From: Brenneria nigrifluens DSM 30175 = ATCC 13028
Lineage (GTDB): Bacteria; Pseudomonadota; Gammaproteobacteria; Enterobacterales; Enterobacteriaceae
Direction: 5' to 3'
Assembly: GCF_005484965.1 (NCBI RefSeq)
Contig: NZ_CP034036.1
Coordinates: forward strand, 1,178,001 to 1,242,000
DNA: 64,000 bases
In this document: piece after piece, positions 36,913-45,539 of the stretch
Layout: every line of letters begins with the position of its first letter
Position numbering within the stretch: position 1 is the first letter of the stretch
Made by a program: the position numbers and the translations under genes
Notes under the pieces: generated by a model
What the model was told of the DNA's origin: nothing
The model's input: the letters and a program-made list of their open reading frames with translations, nothing else
Database searches by the model: none

Positions 36913-36928
36913 ATTATCAGATGATAAT
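36913..36928. promoter_or_regulatory. Palindrome upstream of the esterase, possible Fur-type site
   Basis: ATTATCA-GA-TGATAAT, perfect 7-bp arms, 32 bp before the esterase start. The arms are those of Fur half-sites but in reversed order, so the match to the 19-bp consensus itself is poor. Confidence 0.35.
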
Positions 36929-37080
36929 AAAACGCCTTATCGTTGGCAGCTTTTTTATGGCATTTACCTGACGCCCCGCGCTTGCGCCACTCTGAACCGC
37001 CGGTCGATGCCGATATGTTATCGATTATGAGCGCGCTTGGCGTCTTTTTCAGCGGTTGGCGCCATAAAAGGATTTAGCCG

Positions 37081-37109
37081 TTGACACTGCCAATCGGGTC
37101 TCATATTAT
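37081..37109 (+). promoter_or_regulatory. Sigma-70 promoter of the tRNA-Ala pair
   Basis: TTGACA, 17-base spacer, TATTAT, then a GC-rich discriminator (GCGACCCG) typical of stringently controlled stable RNA promoters; 35 bp before the first tRNA. Confidence 0.88.
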
Positions 37110-37144
37110 GCGACCCGTTCGCACAGATACGGTCTGTAAGATAC

Positions 37145-37220
<76 letters not shown>

Positions 37221-37267
37221 AACAATCCCTCTGTTTGGTTTTATATCGCGAACTCGCCACTTAACGT

Positions 37268-37343
<76 letters not shown>

Positions 37344-37408
37344 AATCACTCCCTTCTCCTTGTTATATCATTCCCTGGTTTATTATCGTTTTCGCCGTCA
37401 TGATGTTG

Positions 37409-37431
37409 CTGCCTCCAGCGGCTGAAGGCAG
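37409..37431 (+). terminator. Possible terminator of the tRNA-Ala pair
   Basis: Stem CTGCCT / AGGCAG with an inner CAG/CTG pairing, followed by TATTTCTTT that runs into the ung stop codon. Confidence 0.45.
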
Positions 37432-37438
37432 TATTTCT

Positions 37439-38128
37439 TTACTGATTCTCCGGCAGGCGCGGCGTCCAGTCTATCGGGGCAAGACCTTGCTGTTCCAGGA
37501 GCCGGTTAGCCTGGGAAAAATGCTTACATCCCAGAAAGCCGCGATGGGCCGACAGAGGGGAAGGGTGCGGCGCTTTCAGAACGTGATGGCGCTGGCGGTC
37601 AATAATGCTGCCTTTTTTCTGGGCGTGCGATCCCCACAGCAAAAAGACAATGCCTTCGCGATTTTCATTCAATACCGCAATCACGCGGTCGGTAAAGGTT
37701 TCCCAGCCCAGATTGGCATGTGAGTGGGCCTGGCCGGCCTCTACGGTCAACACCGTATTCAGCAGCAGCACCCCTTGTTCGGCCCAGCTTTGCAGGAAGC
37801 CGTGCCGCGGGATTTCAAAGTCCGGTATATCATTAGCCAGTTCTTTATAAATATTCACCAGCGAAGGTGGCGCGGGCACGCCTGGGCGAACGGAAAAAGA
37901 GAGCCCATGGGCCTGGTTGGGGCCGTGGTAGGGATCCTGACCGAGGATAACCACCTTGACCTGATGAAGCTCGGTAAAGCGGAAAGCGTTAAAGACATCT
38001 TTCTGCGGCGGATAAATGATTTTTCCCGCCGCGCGTTCTTTACCGACGAATTGAAGCGTATTAATAAAGTAGGGCTGTAGCTTTTCTTGTGCCAGAACGT
38101 CATGCCAGGTTAGGGAAGTTGCCATCAT
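37439..38128 (-). CDS. ung: Uracil-DNA glycosylase
   Basis: Removes uracil from DNA in base excision repair. Water-activating loop GQDPYHGP at 63-70 (Asp65) and the Leu-intercalation loop HPSPLSAHRGFLG with its catalytic His. 229 residues. ATG 38128 is followed by a second ATG that would give the E. coli-like N-terminus, so the start is uncertain by one residue. Divergent from grcA, as in E. coli. Confidence 0.97.
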   Translation of the reverse strand: MMATSLTWHDVLAQEKLQPYFINTLQFVGKERAAGKIIYPPQKDVFNAFRFTELHQVKVVILGQDPYHGPNQAHGLSFSVRPGVPAPPSLVNIYKELANDIPDFEIPRHGFLQSWAEQGVLLLNTVLTVEAGQAHSHANLGWETFTDRVIAVLNENREGIVFLLWGSHAQKKGSIIDRQRHHVLKAPHPSPLSAHRGFLGCKHFSQANRLLEQQGLAPIDWTPRLPENQ

Positions 38129-38288
38129 GCACTCTCTGTCCGTAGGGTGAGTTTTGTTGCCGGTAGCTTACCGTTCAATTGCGCCGAGGTAAAATCGTAA
38201 CAATGGTGAAAGCAGCGCGGCGTAGGGATGATTTTGAAAAAAAATTGAAAATTTACAAAATTATTTGCAGTGATGATGGCCGATAAAT

Positions 38289-38302
38289 TTGATGTAAAAC
38301 AA
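38289..38302 (+). promoter_or_regulatory. Upstream FNR site of grcA
   Basis: TTGAT-GTAA-AACAA, 9 of 10 matches to TTGAT-N4-ATCAA. Its centre is exactly 53 bp from the second site. Confidence 0.75.
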
Positions 38303-38341
38303 TAAATTGCCCCAAATGGTTGATTTTGGTGGTCGTTAAAA

Positions 38342-38383
38342 TTGATTTAAGTCAAAGAATTGCCGCTCTTGTGCTGGTATACA
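38342..38383 (+). promoter_or_regulatory. Proximal FNR site and -10 box of the grcA promoter
   Basis: TTGAT-TTAA-GTCAA (38342-38355) matches FNR at 9 of 10 positions. An extended -10, TGG-TATACA, lies at 38375-38383, which puts the transcription start near 38389, that is with FNR centred at about -40.5, the class II position, and the other site at about -93.5. Those two distances are the ones known for E. coli grcA (yfiD). Confidence 0.8.
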
Positions 38384-38492
38384 GGGACTCAGGTAGAATT
38401 AGTTTTATTCAAACGTTAAAAACTGACGGCAGTTTGTTACTGATACCAATTTTTAATTAAGACGATAAACACGCCGTTTTACGGAGGCAATA

Positions 38493-38876
38493 ATGGTTAC
38501 TGGTATTCAAATCACCAAAGCAAACGACAGCGCGCTGATCAATTCTTTCTGGTTGCTGGATGAAGAAAAATCTCAGGCACGCTGTGTTTGTGCAAAATCC
38601 GTTTATAGCGAAGATCAAATCGTTCCGGTAAGCGACCTGGGCCAGATTGAGTATCGTGAAGTTCCGCTGGAAATCAAACCGGAAGTGCGCGTGGAAGGCG
38701 GTCAGCATCTGAATGTCAACGTGCTGCGTCGTGAAACGCTGGAAGATGCCGTTCAGCATCCGGAAAAATACCCGCAGCTGACTATCCGCGTTTCCGGTTA
38801 TGCGGTGCGTTTTAACTCGTTGACGCCGGAACAGCAGCGTGATGTGATCACCCGTACTTTTACCGAAAGTCTGTAA
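38493..38876 (+). CDS. grcA: Autonomous glycyl radical cofactor
   Basis: Small spare part that replaces the oxygen-damaged C-terminus of pyruvate formate-lyase. The radical glycine is Gly102 in RVSGYAVRFN, the same position as in E. coli. 127 residues. GGAGG precedes ATG. Controlled by two FNR sites and ended by a strong terminator. Confidence 0.97.
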   Translation: MVTGIQITKANDSALINSFWLLDEEKSQARCVCAKSVYSEDQIVPVSDLGQIEYREVPLEIKPEVRVEGGQHLNVNVLRRETLEDAVQHPEKYPQLTIRVSGYAVRFNSLTPEQQRDVITRTFTESL

Positions 38877-38906
38877 CTCGTTTTATCCAGAGCGTGATGT
38901 AAATAC

Positions 38907-38932
38907 AAAAGGGAGCCGAAGCTCCCTTTTTT
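38907..38932 (+). terminator. grcA intrinsic terminator
   Basis: AAAAGGGAGC / GCTCCCTTTT with CGAA tetraloop and T-run. Symmetric, so it can also stop srmB transcription coming from the other side. Confidence 0.92.
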
Positions 38933-38945
38933 GCATTCCGACGCT

Positions 38946-40268
38946 TTATTCGCCGGACTTACCCGCTTTGGGAACCGGCTGACGGCGTTTGCCGATGTTT
39001 TTGCTGTCCCGGTGACGTACCTTCACCTTGACCTTCTCTTTTTCTTTCTCTTTCTTTTCTTTCCGCTTGGTCAATACTTTTTTGGAGGGCTTGCCGGTGG
39101 TTTTGGCGCTGGGCGCTTTGGTGGCCGGGCGAAGCTCTTCGATAACCCGCGGTTTCAGCGGTTCATTCAGATAACGACTGATTTTCCCCAGCAGCAGGTG
39201 ATCGTGCGCTTCGACGAAAGAGATCGCGCAGCCTTTGCGCCCTGCGCGACCGGTACGGCCGATGCGATGGAGATAGGTATCGGCGGTACGCGGAAGGTCG
39301 AAATTGAACACATGGCTGACATCATTGATGTCGATGCCGCGTGCGGCGACGTCGGTCGCCACCAACACGTTCACCCGCCCGTCGCTCAGGCGTTTTATCG
39401 CTTCGTTACGCTTGGCCTGCACCATTTCGCCTTCAAGATAACAGGCGGTAATGCCGGCTTCCCGTAACCAGGCCACCAGCTCATGCACGCGCTCGCGCTT
39501 GCGCACGAAAACGATTGAGCGGGTAACGTCCGCTTGTTTCAACTGGTGGCAGAGCAGGGCGGTTTTGTGTTTGATATCGTCGGCACGGTAGTACCATTGC
39601 AGAATTTTTTTACGCTCGCGGCGTGAGGGATCGGCTTCAACTTCGACCGGATCGTTCAGCAAACGCTCGGCAAAGTCTTTAATCGCTTCGCCTTCCAGCG
39701 TCGCGGAGAACAGCAATGTCTGTTTGCGCCAGCGGGTTTCACCGGCGATATGCTCGATATCCTGCGCGAAGCCCATATCCAGCATGCGGTCCGCTTCATC
39801 CAGAATCAGCGTTTCTACCGCTCGGCAGTCAAAATTCTCTTCTTTGATATATTGCAGCAGACGACCGGTGGTCGCCACCACCACATCCTGATTTTCACTG
39901 AACACTTCGGCGTGGTTCATGTAGGCCACGCCGCCGGTAATGGTGGCGATATCCAGGTGGGTGTGGGCGGCCATGATGCGCGCCTGATCGGCGACCTGCA
40001 TGGCAAGTTCACGCGTCGGCGTTAAGATCAGAATACGAGGCGGTCCGGATTTTTTACGAGGAAAATCTAACAGATGCTGCAAGACCGGCAGCAGATAGGC
40101 GGCGGTTTTGCCGGTGCCGGTCGGCGCTGAGCCCAGCACATCGCGGCCGTCCATCGCCGGCGGAATGGCCGCCAACTGGATAGCCGTCGGGCGTTCATAA
40201 CCCATATCGCGCAGGGCGTCTAACAGGCTGTCATCAAGATCTAGCTCGGAAAAAGTTGTTGCTGTCAT
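38946..40268 (-). CDS. srmB: DEAD-box RNA helicase SrmB
   Basis: Assists 50S ribosome assembly. Q motif and motif I SAPTGTGKT (47-55), motif II DEAD near residue 152, SAT (FSATLEGEA), motif VI HRIGRTGRAGR. C-terminal tail is strongly basic with Lys/Glu runs (LTKRKEKKEKEKEK) followed by GKRRQPVPKAG, as expected for an RNA-binding extension. 440 residues. Divergent from trmN6 as in E. coli. Confidence 0.96.
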   Translation of the reverse strand: MTATTFSELDLDDSLLDALRDMGYERPTAIQLAAIPPAMDGRDVLGSAPTGTGKTAAYLLPVLQHLLDFPRKKSGPPRILILTPTRELAMQVADQARIMAAHTHLDIATITGGVAYMNHAEVFSENQDVVVATTGRLLQYIKEENFDCRAVETLILDEADRMLDMGFAQDIEHIAGETRWRKQTLLFSATLEGEAIKDFAERLLNDPVEVEADPSRRERKKILQWYYRADDIKHKTALLCHQLKQADVTRSIVFVRKRERVHELVAWLREAGITACYLEGEMVQAKRNEAIKRLSDGRVNVLVATDVAARGIDINDVSHVFNFDLPRTADTYLHRIGRTGRAGRKGCAISFVEAHDHLLLGKISRYLNEPLKPRVIEELRPATKAPSAKTTGKPSKKVLTKRKEKKEKEKEKVKVKVRHRDSKNIGKRRQPVPKAGKSGE

Positions 40269-40402
40269 GGTCTACCTCTATTTGGGGCGCTGATTATAGA
40301 CGCATTGGCCGGGTTCTTCACCTGTTTAAAACAGACAACCGCGCTTTTACTGTATAGAGGTTTACCCTATGCTACGACGGTTTTCATCTGGAGCCCGGCA
40401 TA

Positions 40403-41152
40403 ATGAGTGAGCAACCTGACGATAAATCGACGCTGCGTCGCGATGGGTTTACCTTCAAGCGTTTTTTTGTGGCGCACGATCGCTGCGCCATGAAGGTGGG
40501 AACCGACGGCATATTGCTGGGGGCGTGGGCGCCGGTATCCGACGGCGTGCAGCGCGTATTGGACATCGGCTGCGGTTCGGGGTTGATCGCCCTGATGCTG
40601 GCGCAGCGCACTGATGATGATGTGCGCATCGATGCGGTGGAGCTGGATGCGGCGGCGGGCCGCCAGGCCGGGGAAAATATCGCCGCGTCTCCGTGGTCCG
40701 ATCGTATGAGGGTTCAGGTTGCGGATATTGCCGGTTTCGCCGCCGCCAGCGCGGCACGTTATCCCTTGATTGTCAGCAACCCGCCCTATTTTGCGCCCGG
40801 TATCGCCTGCGGTACTGCGCAGCGAAGCCAGGCTCGTTACACCACCACGCTGACGCATAAGCTCCTGCTCGACTGCGTGCGGCGTCTGATAACGCCCGAC
40901 GGCCTATTCTGCGTGGTGCTGCCTATATCGGTTGCCGAGATTTTTATTGCGCTGGCGGCGCAGCAGCACTGGTTTCTCCGTCAGCGCGTAGATGTCGCCG
41001 AATATCATGCGCGCCCGGCGCGCCGCGTTTTGCTGGCGTTGTCGCTGCAACCCGGAGAGTACCGAGCATGGCAGTTGGCGATACGTGATGCGGATCGGCG
41101 CTACTCCGCCGATTTCCGGGAGTTGACCAGGCATTTTTATCTATTTATGTAG
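40403..41152 (+). CDS. trmN6: tRNA1(Val) (adenine(37)-N6)-methyltransferase
   Basis: Methylates A37 of tRNA-Val. SAM-binding motif LDIGCGSG at 53-60 and the N6-adenine signature NPPY at 126-129. 249 residues. It is divergent from srmB, and a 75-bp tandem repeat separates it from nadB. E. coli name yfiC. Confidence 0.95.
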   Translation: MSEQPDDKSTLRRDGFTFKRFFVAHDRCAMKVGTDGILLGAWAPVSDGVQRVLDIGCGSGLIALMLAQRTDDDVRIDAVELDAAAGRQAGENIAASPWSDRMRVQVADIAGFAAASAARYPLIVSNPPYFAPGIACGTAQRSQARYTTTLTHKLLLDCVRRLITPDGLFCVVLPISVAEIFIALAAQQHWFLRQRVDVAEYHARPARRVLLALSLQPGEYRAWQLAIRDADRRYSADFRELTRHFYLFM

Positions 41153-41155
41153 CTT

Positions 41156-41338
41156 GGCGGGCAGGGATAAGTCCGCCATAAAAAATCGCCTGGAGCGATT
41201 TTCAACGTCGCTTGCGACGGCCTGGAAGGTGGCGGGCAGGGATAAGTCCGCCATAAAAAATCGCCTGGAGCGATTTTCAACGTCGCTTGCGACGGCCTGG
41301 AAGGTGGCGGGCAGGGATAGCCCGCCATAAAAAATCGC
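41156..41338. repeat. 75-bp tandem repeat, 2.4 copies, hairpin-rich
   Basis: Two identical full units start at 41156 and 41231 and a third breaks off after 33 bp (with GATAGCCCG in place of GATAAGTCCG). Each unit has AAAATCGC / GCGATTTT (8-bp stem) and CGTCGC / GCGACG (6-bp stem), plus a GGCGG / CCGCC pairing. It fills the whole gap between convergent trmN6 and nadB. Confidence 0.93.
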
Positions 41339-41340
41339 CG

Positions 41341-42942
41341 CTAAGGGGTAAGGATGGTGGGTTTAAGGGCGTCGAACTGGTCTGGATAATCAAGAGTGTA
41401 ATGCAATCCGCGGCTCTCTTTTCTTTCCAGCGCGCTGCGAACAATCAACTCCGCCACCTGTACCAGATTGCGCAGCTCCAGTAGGTTATTGGAAATACGG
41501 AAATGGGCGTAATACTCATCAATTTCCTGCTGGAGCAGGGTAATGCGGTGCAACGCCCGTTCCAGCCGTTTAGTGGTGCGTACGATGCCGACATAGTCCC
41601 ACATAAATAGCCTTAGCTCATGCCAGTTATGCTGGATAACTACTTGCTCGTCCGAATTGTCGACCTGACTCTCATCCCAGGCCGGCAGTTTCTTGATGGG
41701 TTTGATTTGCGGCAGGCGGCGCAGGATATCTTCCGACGCCGACCAGCCGTAGACCAGACACTCCAGCAAGGAGTTCGACGCCATGCGATTGGCGCCGTGC
41801 AGCCCGGTATAGCTCACCTCGCCGATGGCGTACAGGCCGTCGAGATCGGTGCGCCCATGCTGATCGACCATCACGCCGCCGCAGGTATAGTGTGCCGCGG
41901 GAACAATGGGAATAGCCTCTCGGGTAATATCGATGCCCAGCGCCAACAGCTTTTCATAGATGGTGGGAAAGTGCTGTTTAACAAACTCCGCGGGTTTATG
42001 GCTGATGTCCAGGTACATGCAGTCCGCGCCAAGCCGCTTCATTTCGTGGTCGATCGCTCTGGCGACGACGTCACGCGGGGCGAGTTCGCCTCGGGGATCG
42101 AAATCCGGCATAAAGCGGCTGCCGTCGGGGCGTTTCAGGTAAGCCCCTTCGCCGCGCAGGGCTTCGGTCAGCAGAAAATTACGCGCCTGCGGATGGAATA
42201 AGCAGGTGGGGTGAAACTGATTGAACTCCAGGTTGGCTACCCGGCAGCCCGCGCGCCATGCCATGGCAATGCCGTCGCCGGATGAAATATCCGGATTGGT
42301 GGTGTATTGATACACCTTGGATGCGCCGCCGGTGGCAAGAACGACGGTCTTTGCCCGGCAGGATTCGACCGTTTCCCGTTCACGATTCCAGATGTAAGCG
42401 CCGACAATCCGCCGGGTTCCCGGCAGACCCAGCTTGCTTGAGGTGAGCAAATCGACGGCGTTACAACGTTCCATAATATGGATACGGGGATGGAAGCGGG
42501 CTTTTTGTACCAGCGTATTTTCCACTTCTTTACCGGTGGCGTCGGCCGCATGCAGGATGCGGCGGTGGCTATGGCCCCCCTCACGGGTCAGATGATAACG
42601 GGCTTCGCCGCCGGCGCCGGTTTCCGTATCGAACAGTACGCCCTGATCGATCAGCCATTGCACGCAGCTTTTGGCATTGCCGGCGATGAACTCCACGGCT
42701 TCACGTTCGCACAGTCCGTCGCCCGCGACTAATGTATCTTCGATGTGTGAATCGATGCTGTCGGTTTCATCGAAAACCGCGGCAATGCCGCCCTGGGCAT
42801 AGAAGGTCGAGCCCTCATTAAGCGGGCCTTTACTCAGAACGGTAACGTTTGCGTGGTCGGCCAGACGCAGCGCGAGAGACAGCCCGGCAGCACCGCTGCC
42901 AATGATTAACACATCACAGGAGTATTCAGTGGTCGGTTGCAT
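41341..42942 (-). CDS. nadB: L-aspartate oxidase
   Basis: FAD enzyme making iminoaspartate for NAD synthesis. FAD-binding LIIGSGAAGLSLALRLAD at the N-terminus, STFYAQGGIAA, and the Arg/His substrate site in REGGHSHRRILHA. I choose ATG 42942 (MQPTTEYSCDVLIIG), which matches E. coli NadB; longer frames upstream carry no similarity. 533 residues. Divergent from rpoE with a 367-bp control region that holds the rpoE leader. Confidence 0.96.
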   Translation of the reverse strand: MQPTTEYSCDVLIIGSGAAGLSLALRLADHANVTVLSKGPLNEGSTFYAQGGIAAVFDETDSIDSHIEDTLVAGDGLCEREAVEFIAGNAKSCVQWLIDQGVLFDTETGAGGEARYHLTREGGHSHRRILHAADATGKEVENTLVQKARFHPRIHIMERCNAVDLLTSSKLGLPGTRRIVGAYIWNRERETVESCRAKTVVLATGGASKVYQYTTNPDISSGDGIAMAWRAGCRVANLEFNQFHPTCLFHPQARNFLLTEALRGEGAYLKRPDGSRFMPDFDPRGELAPRDVVARAIDHEMKRLGADCMYLDISHKPAEFVKQHFPTIYEKLLALGIDITREAIPIVPAAHYTCGGVMVDQHGRTDLDGLYAIGEVSYTGLHGANRMASNSLLECLVYGWSASEDILRRLPQIKPIKKLPAWDESQVDNSDEQVVIQHNWHELRLFMWDYVGIVRTTKRLERALHRITLLQQEIDEYYAHFRISNNLLELRNLVQVAELIVRSALERKESRGLHYTLDYPDQFDALKPTILTP

Positions 42943-43151
42943 GTTTGTATCGTCAACATAAGAAAGGGAAGGGAGAACCGATGTTAGCACTCAATGTTTT
43001 ATCCATGTATTGATTTTGATCGCCCTGTAAAGATGTATAAATACCGCTCTCCTGGCAGGGCTGGTTCGTGCTAATGGCATGGATTTATCGTATGATCGAC
43101 CCGGTGTGCCCGATGATAAATGAAAAAAACGACGAGTCGGCGCGACTCGTT

Positions 43152-43313
43152 ATGGGCACGGTTAACCGCGGTAGGCGGAAGAAATTGGTTGCCCGGAACT
43201 TTATGCCATGCGTTGGCTCTAAGCTGGGGCTTGCTCTGGGTTATAACTATGTGATGGCTGGCAGTACTATTTTACGTGTGGAGAACGGTTTGAGGAGATA
43301 TTACCTCGGATGA
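43152..43313 (+). CDS. rseD: RpoE leader peptide RseD homolog
   Basis: An open frame ends at a TGA that overlaps the rpoE ATG (ATGA), with the C-terminus RVENGLRRYYLG. E. coli has a translated leader, rseD, coupled to rpoE in the same way. From ATG 43152 it has 53 codons; ATGs further upstream (43068, 43092, 43113) are also in frame. A hairpin (ACGAGTC / GACTCGT at 43132-43150) sits right before this ATG. mRNA from the sigma-E promoter inside the frame would only contain a 19-codon version starting at ATG 43254. Which start is used is unknown. Confidence 0.7.
   Translation: MGTVNRGRRKKLVARNFMPCVGSKLGLALGYNYVMAGSTILRVENGLRRYYLG
43195..43222 (+). promoter_or_regulatory. Autoregulatory sigma-E promoter of rpoE
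   Basis: GGAACTT, 16-base spacer, TCTAA: a full consensus match, 88 bp before the rpoE start and inside the leader reading frame. Confidence 0.9.
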
Positions 43314-43885
43314 GCGAGCAGCTAGCAGATCAGGTCCTGGTAGAGCGGGTCCAGAAGGGCGATCAAAAATCGTTTAACCTACTGGTTATTCGCTATCAGC
43401 ACAAGGTGGCGAGTCTGGTATCCCGTTACGTCCCTCAGGGGGACGTGCCAGATGTGGTACAGGAGTCGTTTATCAAGGCGTATCGCGCGCTGGAGTCATT
43501 TCGCGGCGATAGCGCTTTTTATACATGGTTGTATCGCATTGCGGTGAATACGGCGAAAAACTATCTGGTTGCCCAGGGTCGACGCCCGCCTTCCAGCGAT
43601 ATTGACGCCAATGATGCGGAGAACTATGAAAATGCCGGCGCATTGAAAGAAATATCGAACCCTGAGAATTTAATGTTGTCAGAGGAGTTAAGAAGCATCG
43701 TTTTCCGTACTATCGAGTCTTTGCCGGAGGATTTGCGCATGGCGATTACTTTGCGTGAGTTGGATGGATTAAGTTATGAAGAGATAGCCGTAATTATGGA
43801 TTGTCCCGTCGGCACGGTTCGTTCCCGTATTTTCCGGGCGCGGGAAGCGATTGATAATAAAGTACAACCGCTTATTCAGCGTTAG
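43310..43885 (+). CDS. rpoE: RNA polymerase sigma-E factor
   Basis: ECF sigma factor for envelope stress. Sigma-2 region about 10-95 (DVVQESFIKAYRALESFRGDS-type helix) and sigma-4 about 130-185 with the helix-turn-helix LSYEEIAVIMDCPVGTVRSR. 191 residues, nearly identical to E. coli. Coupled to the leader through ATGA; followed by its anti-sigma genes. Likely targets in this window are its own promoter and degP. Confidence 0.98.
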   Translation: MSEQLADQVLVERVQKGDQKSFNLLVIRYQHKVASLVSRYVPQGDVPDVVQESFIKAYRALESFRGDSAFYTWLYRIAVNTAKNYLVAQGRRPPSSDIDANDAENYENAGALKEISNPENLMLSEELRSIVFRTIESLPEDLRMAITLRELDGLSYEEIAVIMDCPVGTVRSRIFRAREAIDNKVQPLIQR

Positions 43886-43941
43886 CGAGTGGCAAACGCA
43901 GCGTATGATTAATGATGGATTTGACAGATAAGGGTGTGGGT

Positions 43942-44586
43942 ATGCAGAAAGAGAAGCTTTCCGCTTTAATGGATGGTGAGGCAGTTGATTCCGAACTGCT
44001 GAGTGCCTTGTCGCGCGATGACAAGTTACAGCAAAGTTGGCAAAGTTATCATCTTATCCGCGACACATTGCGTGGAGATATTGGTGAAAATGTTATCCAT
44101 CTGGATATCGCTTCACGGGTCGCTACCGCGATCGAGCAAGAGCCAGTGCGTCTGGTTCCCCAGGCGGTCCCCGAATCTCAGCCACATCCGCGGAGCTGGT
44201 CGCAACTGCCGTTCTGGCATAAAGTGCGACCGTGGGCCAGCCAACTGACTCAGATTGGCGTTGCGGCCTGCGTATCGCTGGCCGTGATTGTCGGGGTGCA
44301 GAATTACAGCCAAATCGGCGGCTCGGACGGCGTAACCGAGTCTGCGGCGTTCAGCACGCTACCGGCAATGGGAACGGCGTCTCCGGTCAGTCTGGGCGTG
44401 CCGTCGGAAAATGTGGCGGCTCAAGGTCAGCAGAAATCGGACGTGCAACGTAACCGCCTCAATGCTATTTTGCAGGATTATGAATTACAGCGCCGCCTGC
44501 ACGCCGAACAACTCCAGCAGCATGACGATCAGCAAGCGGCGATTCAGGTTCCAGGAACTCAATCATTAGGAACTCAGCCTCGGTAA
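43942..44586 (+). CDS. rseA: Anti-sigma-E factor RseA
   Basis: Inner membrane protein holding sigma-E until cut by DegS and RseP. N-terminal sigma-binding domain (MQKEKLSALMDGE, YHLIRDTLRGD), one membrane helix near residues 98-115 (IGVAACVSLAVIVGV), periplasmic part with the VSLGVPSE segment and LNAILQDYELQRRLHAEQLQ. ATG 43942 chosen by similarity; a longer frame from 43912 is possible. 214 residues. TAATG overlap with rseB. Confidence 0.95.
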   Translation: MQKEKLSALMDGEAVDSELLSALSRDDKLQQSWQSYHLIRDTLRGDIGENVIHLDIASRVATAIEQEPVRLVPQAVPESQPHPRSWSQLPFWHKVRPWASQLTQIGVAACVSLAVIVGVQNYSQIGGSDGVTESAAFSTLPAMGTASPVSLGVPSENVAAQGQQKSDVQRNRLNAILQDYELQRRLHAEQLQQHDDQQAAIQVPGTQSLGTQPR

Positions 44587-45539
44587 TGAAGCCTGTCTGG
44601 TTTGCCGTCTGTTTACTGATTGGCAGTCTGTTTTATTCCACCATCGCCCCGGCGCAAACCGCGTCCGGGGCGTTGTTGCAACAAATGAACGGCGCCAGCC
44701 GTTCGTTAAACTATGAAATCTCTTTTATCAATATCACCCGTCAGGGGTTTGAGTCGGTGCGCTACCGTCACGCGGTGATTAACAACCGTTCATTGGCGCA
44801 GTTAATGTTTATGGACGGGCCGCGGCGCGAGATCGTGCAGCGGGGGAATGAAATCAGCTATTTCGATGCCGGTCTTGAGCCTTTTACCCTGTCGAGCGAT
44901 CATATCGTCGATTCGTTGCCCTCGCTGGTCCACGCCGATTTTCAGAAAATCGCCCAATATTACGACTTTATTCCCGCCGACGGCCGCGTCCGCATCGCCG
45001 ATCGCCTGGCCGTGGGGATCAGGATTATTTCACGGGATGCGACGCGCTACAGCTATGCGGTCTGGATGGATGCGGAGTCCAAATTGCCTTTGCGGGTCGA
45101 TCTGCAGGATCGCAATGGCGAGCGTCTGGAACAATTCCTGGCGACCGCTTTAATCGTTGATGACGGCGTGGTAAACGCGCTGCGTCCGCTGGAAAATATT
45201 CGTCTTCCTCCCGCATTGTCGGCCCCCGCGACCGAAAACAAAGATTTTTCCTGGTCGGCGCAGTGGCTGCCGCTGGGAATGAAAGAGATTTCGCGCAGCC
45301 GCAGAGTATTGCCGGGAGCCACTCTCCCTATTGAAACGCGTTTGTACAATGACGGATTGTTCAGTTTTTCCATCAACGTCAGCCCCTCTTCCGAAGCGCG
45401 CGGTGAGCAGGCTGTCCGTACCGGAAGGCGTTCAATACATACCGAGGTTCGTGATAATAATGAGATCACCGTTGTCGGCGAGCTCCCGCCGGCCACGGCC
45501 AAGCGCGTGGCGGACAATGTTATCTTCAAGGCGCAATAA
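44586..45539 (+). CDS. rseB: Sigma-E regulatory protein RseB
   Basis: Periplasmic protein that binds RseA and protects it from DegS; senses lipoprotein/LPS stress. Signal peptide ends near PAQT (residues 1-24), then a LolA-like domain and a C-terminal domain. 317 residues, as in E. coli. Start overlaps the rseA stop (TAATG) and its stop overlaps rseC the same way, so the operon is tightly coupled. Confidence 0.95.
   Translation: MKPVWFAVCLLIGSLFYSTIAPAQTASGALLQQMNGASRSLNYEISFINITRQGFESVRYRHAVINNRSLAQLMFMDGPRREIVQRGNEISYFDAGLEPFTLSSDHIVDSLPSLVHADFQKIAQYYDFIPADGRVRIADRLAVGIRIISRDATRYSYAVWMDAESKLPLRVDLQDRNGERLEQFLATALIVDDGVVNALRPLENIRLPPALSAPATENKDFSWSAQWLPLGMKEISRSRRVLPGATLPIETRLYNDGLFSFSINVSPSSEARGEQAVRTGRRSIHTEVRDNNEITVVGELPPATAKRVADNVIFKAQ

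Noticed and set aside
41137..41328. Repeated-peptide frame (25-residue units) on the minus strand over the 75-bp repeat
   Set aside because: It is only the translation of the tandem repeat, whose period happens to be divisible by three; no ribosome site.
41156..41338. Possible small CRISPR array
   Set aside because: The unit is 75 bp with no unique spacers between repeats; it is a plain tandem duplication.
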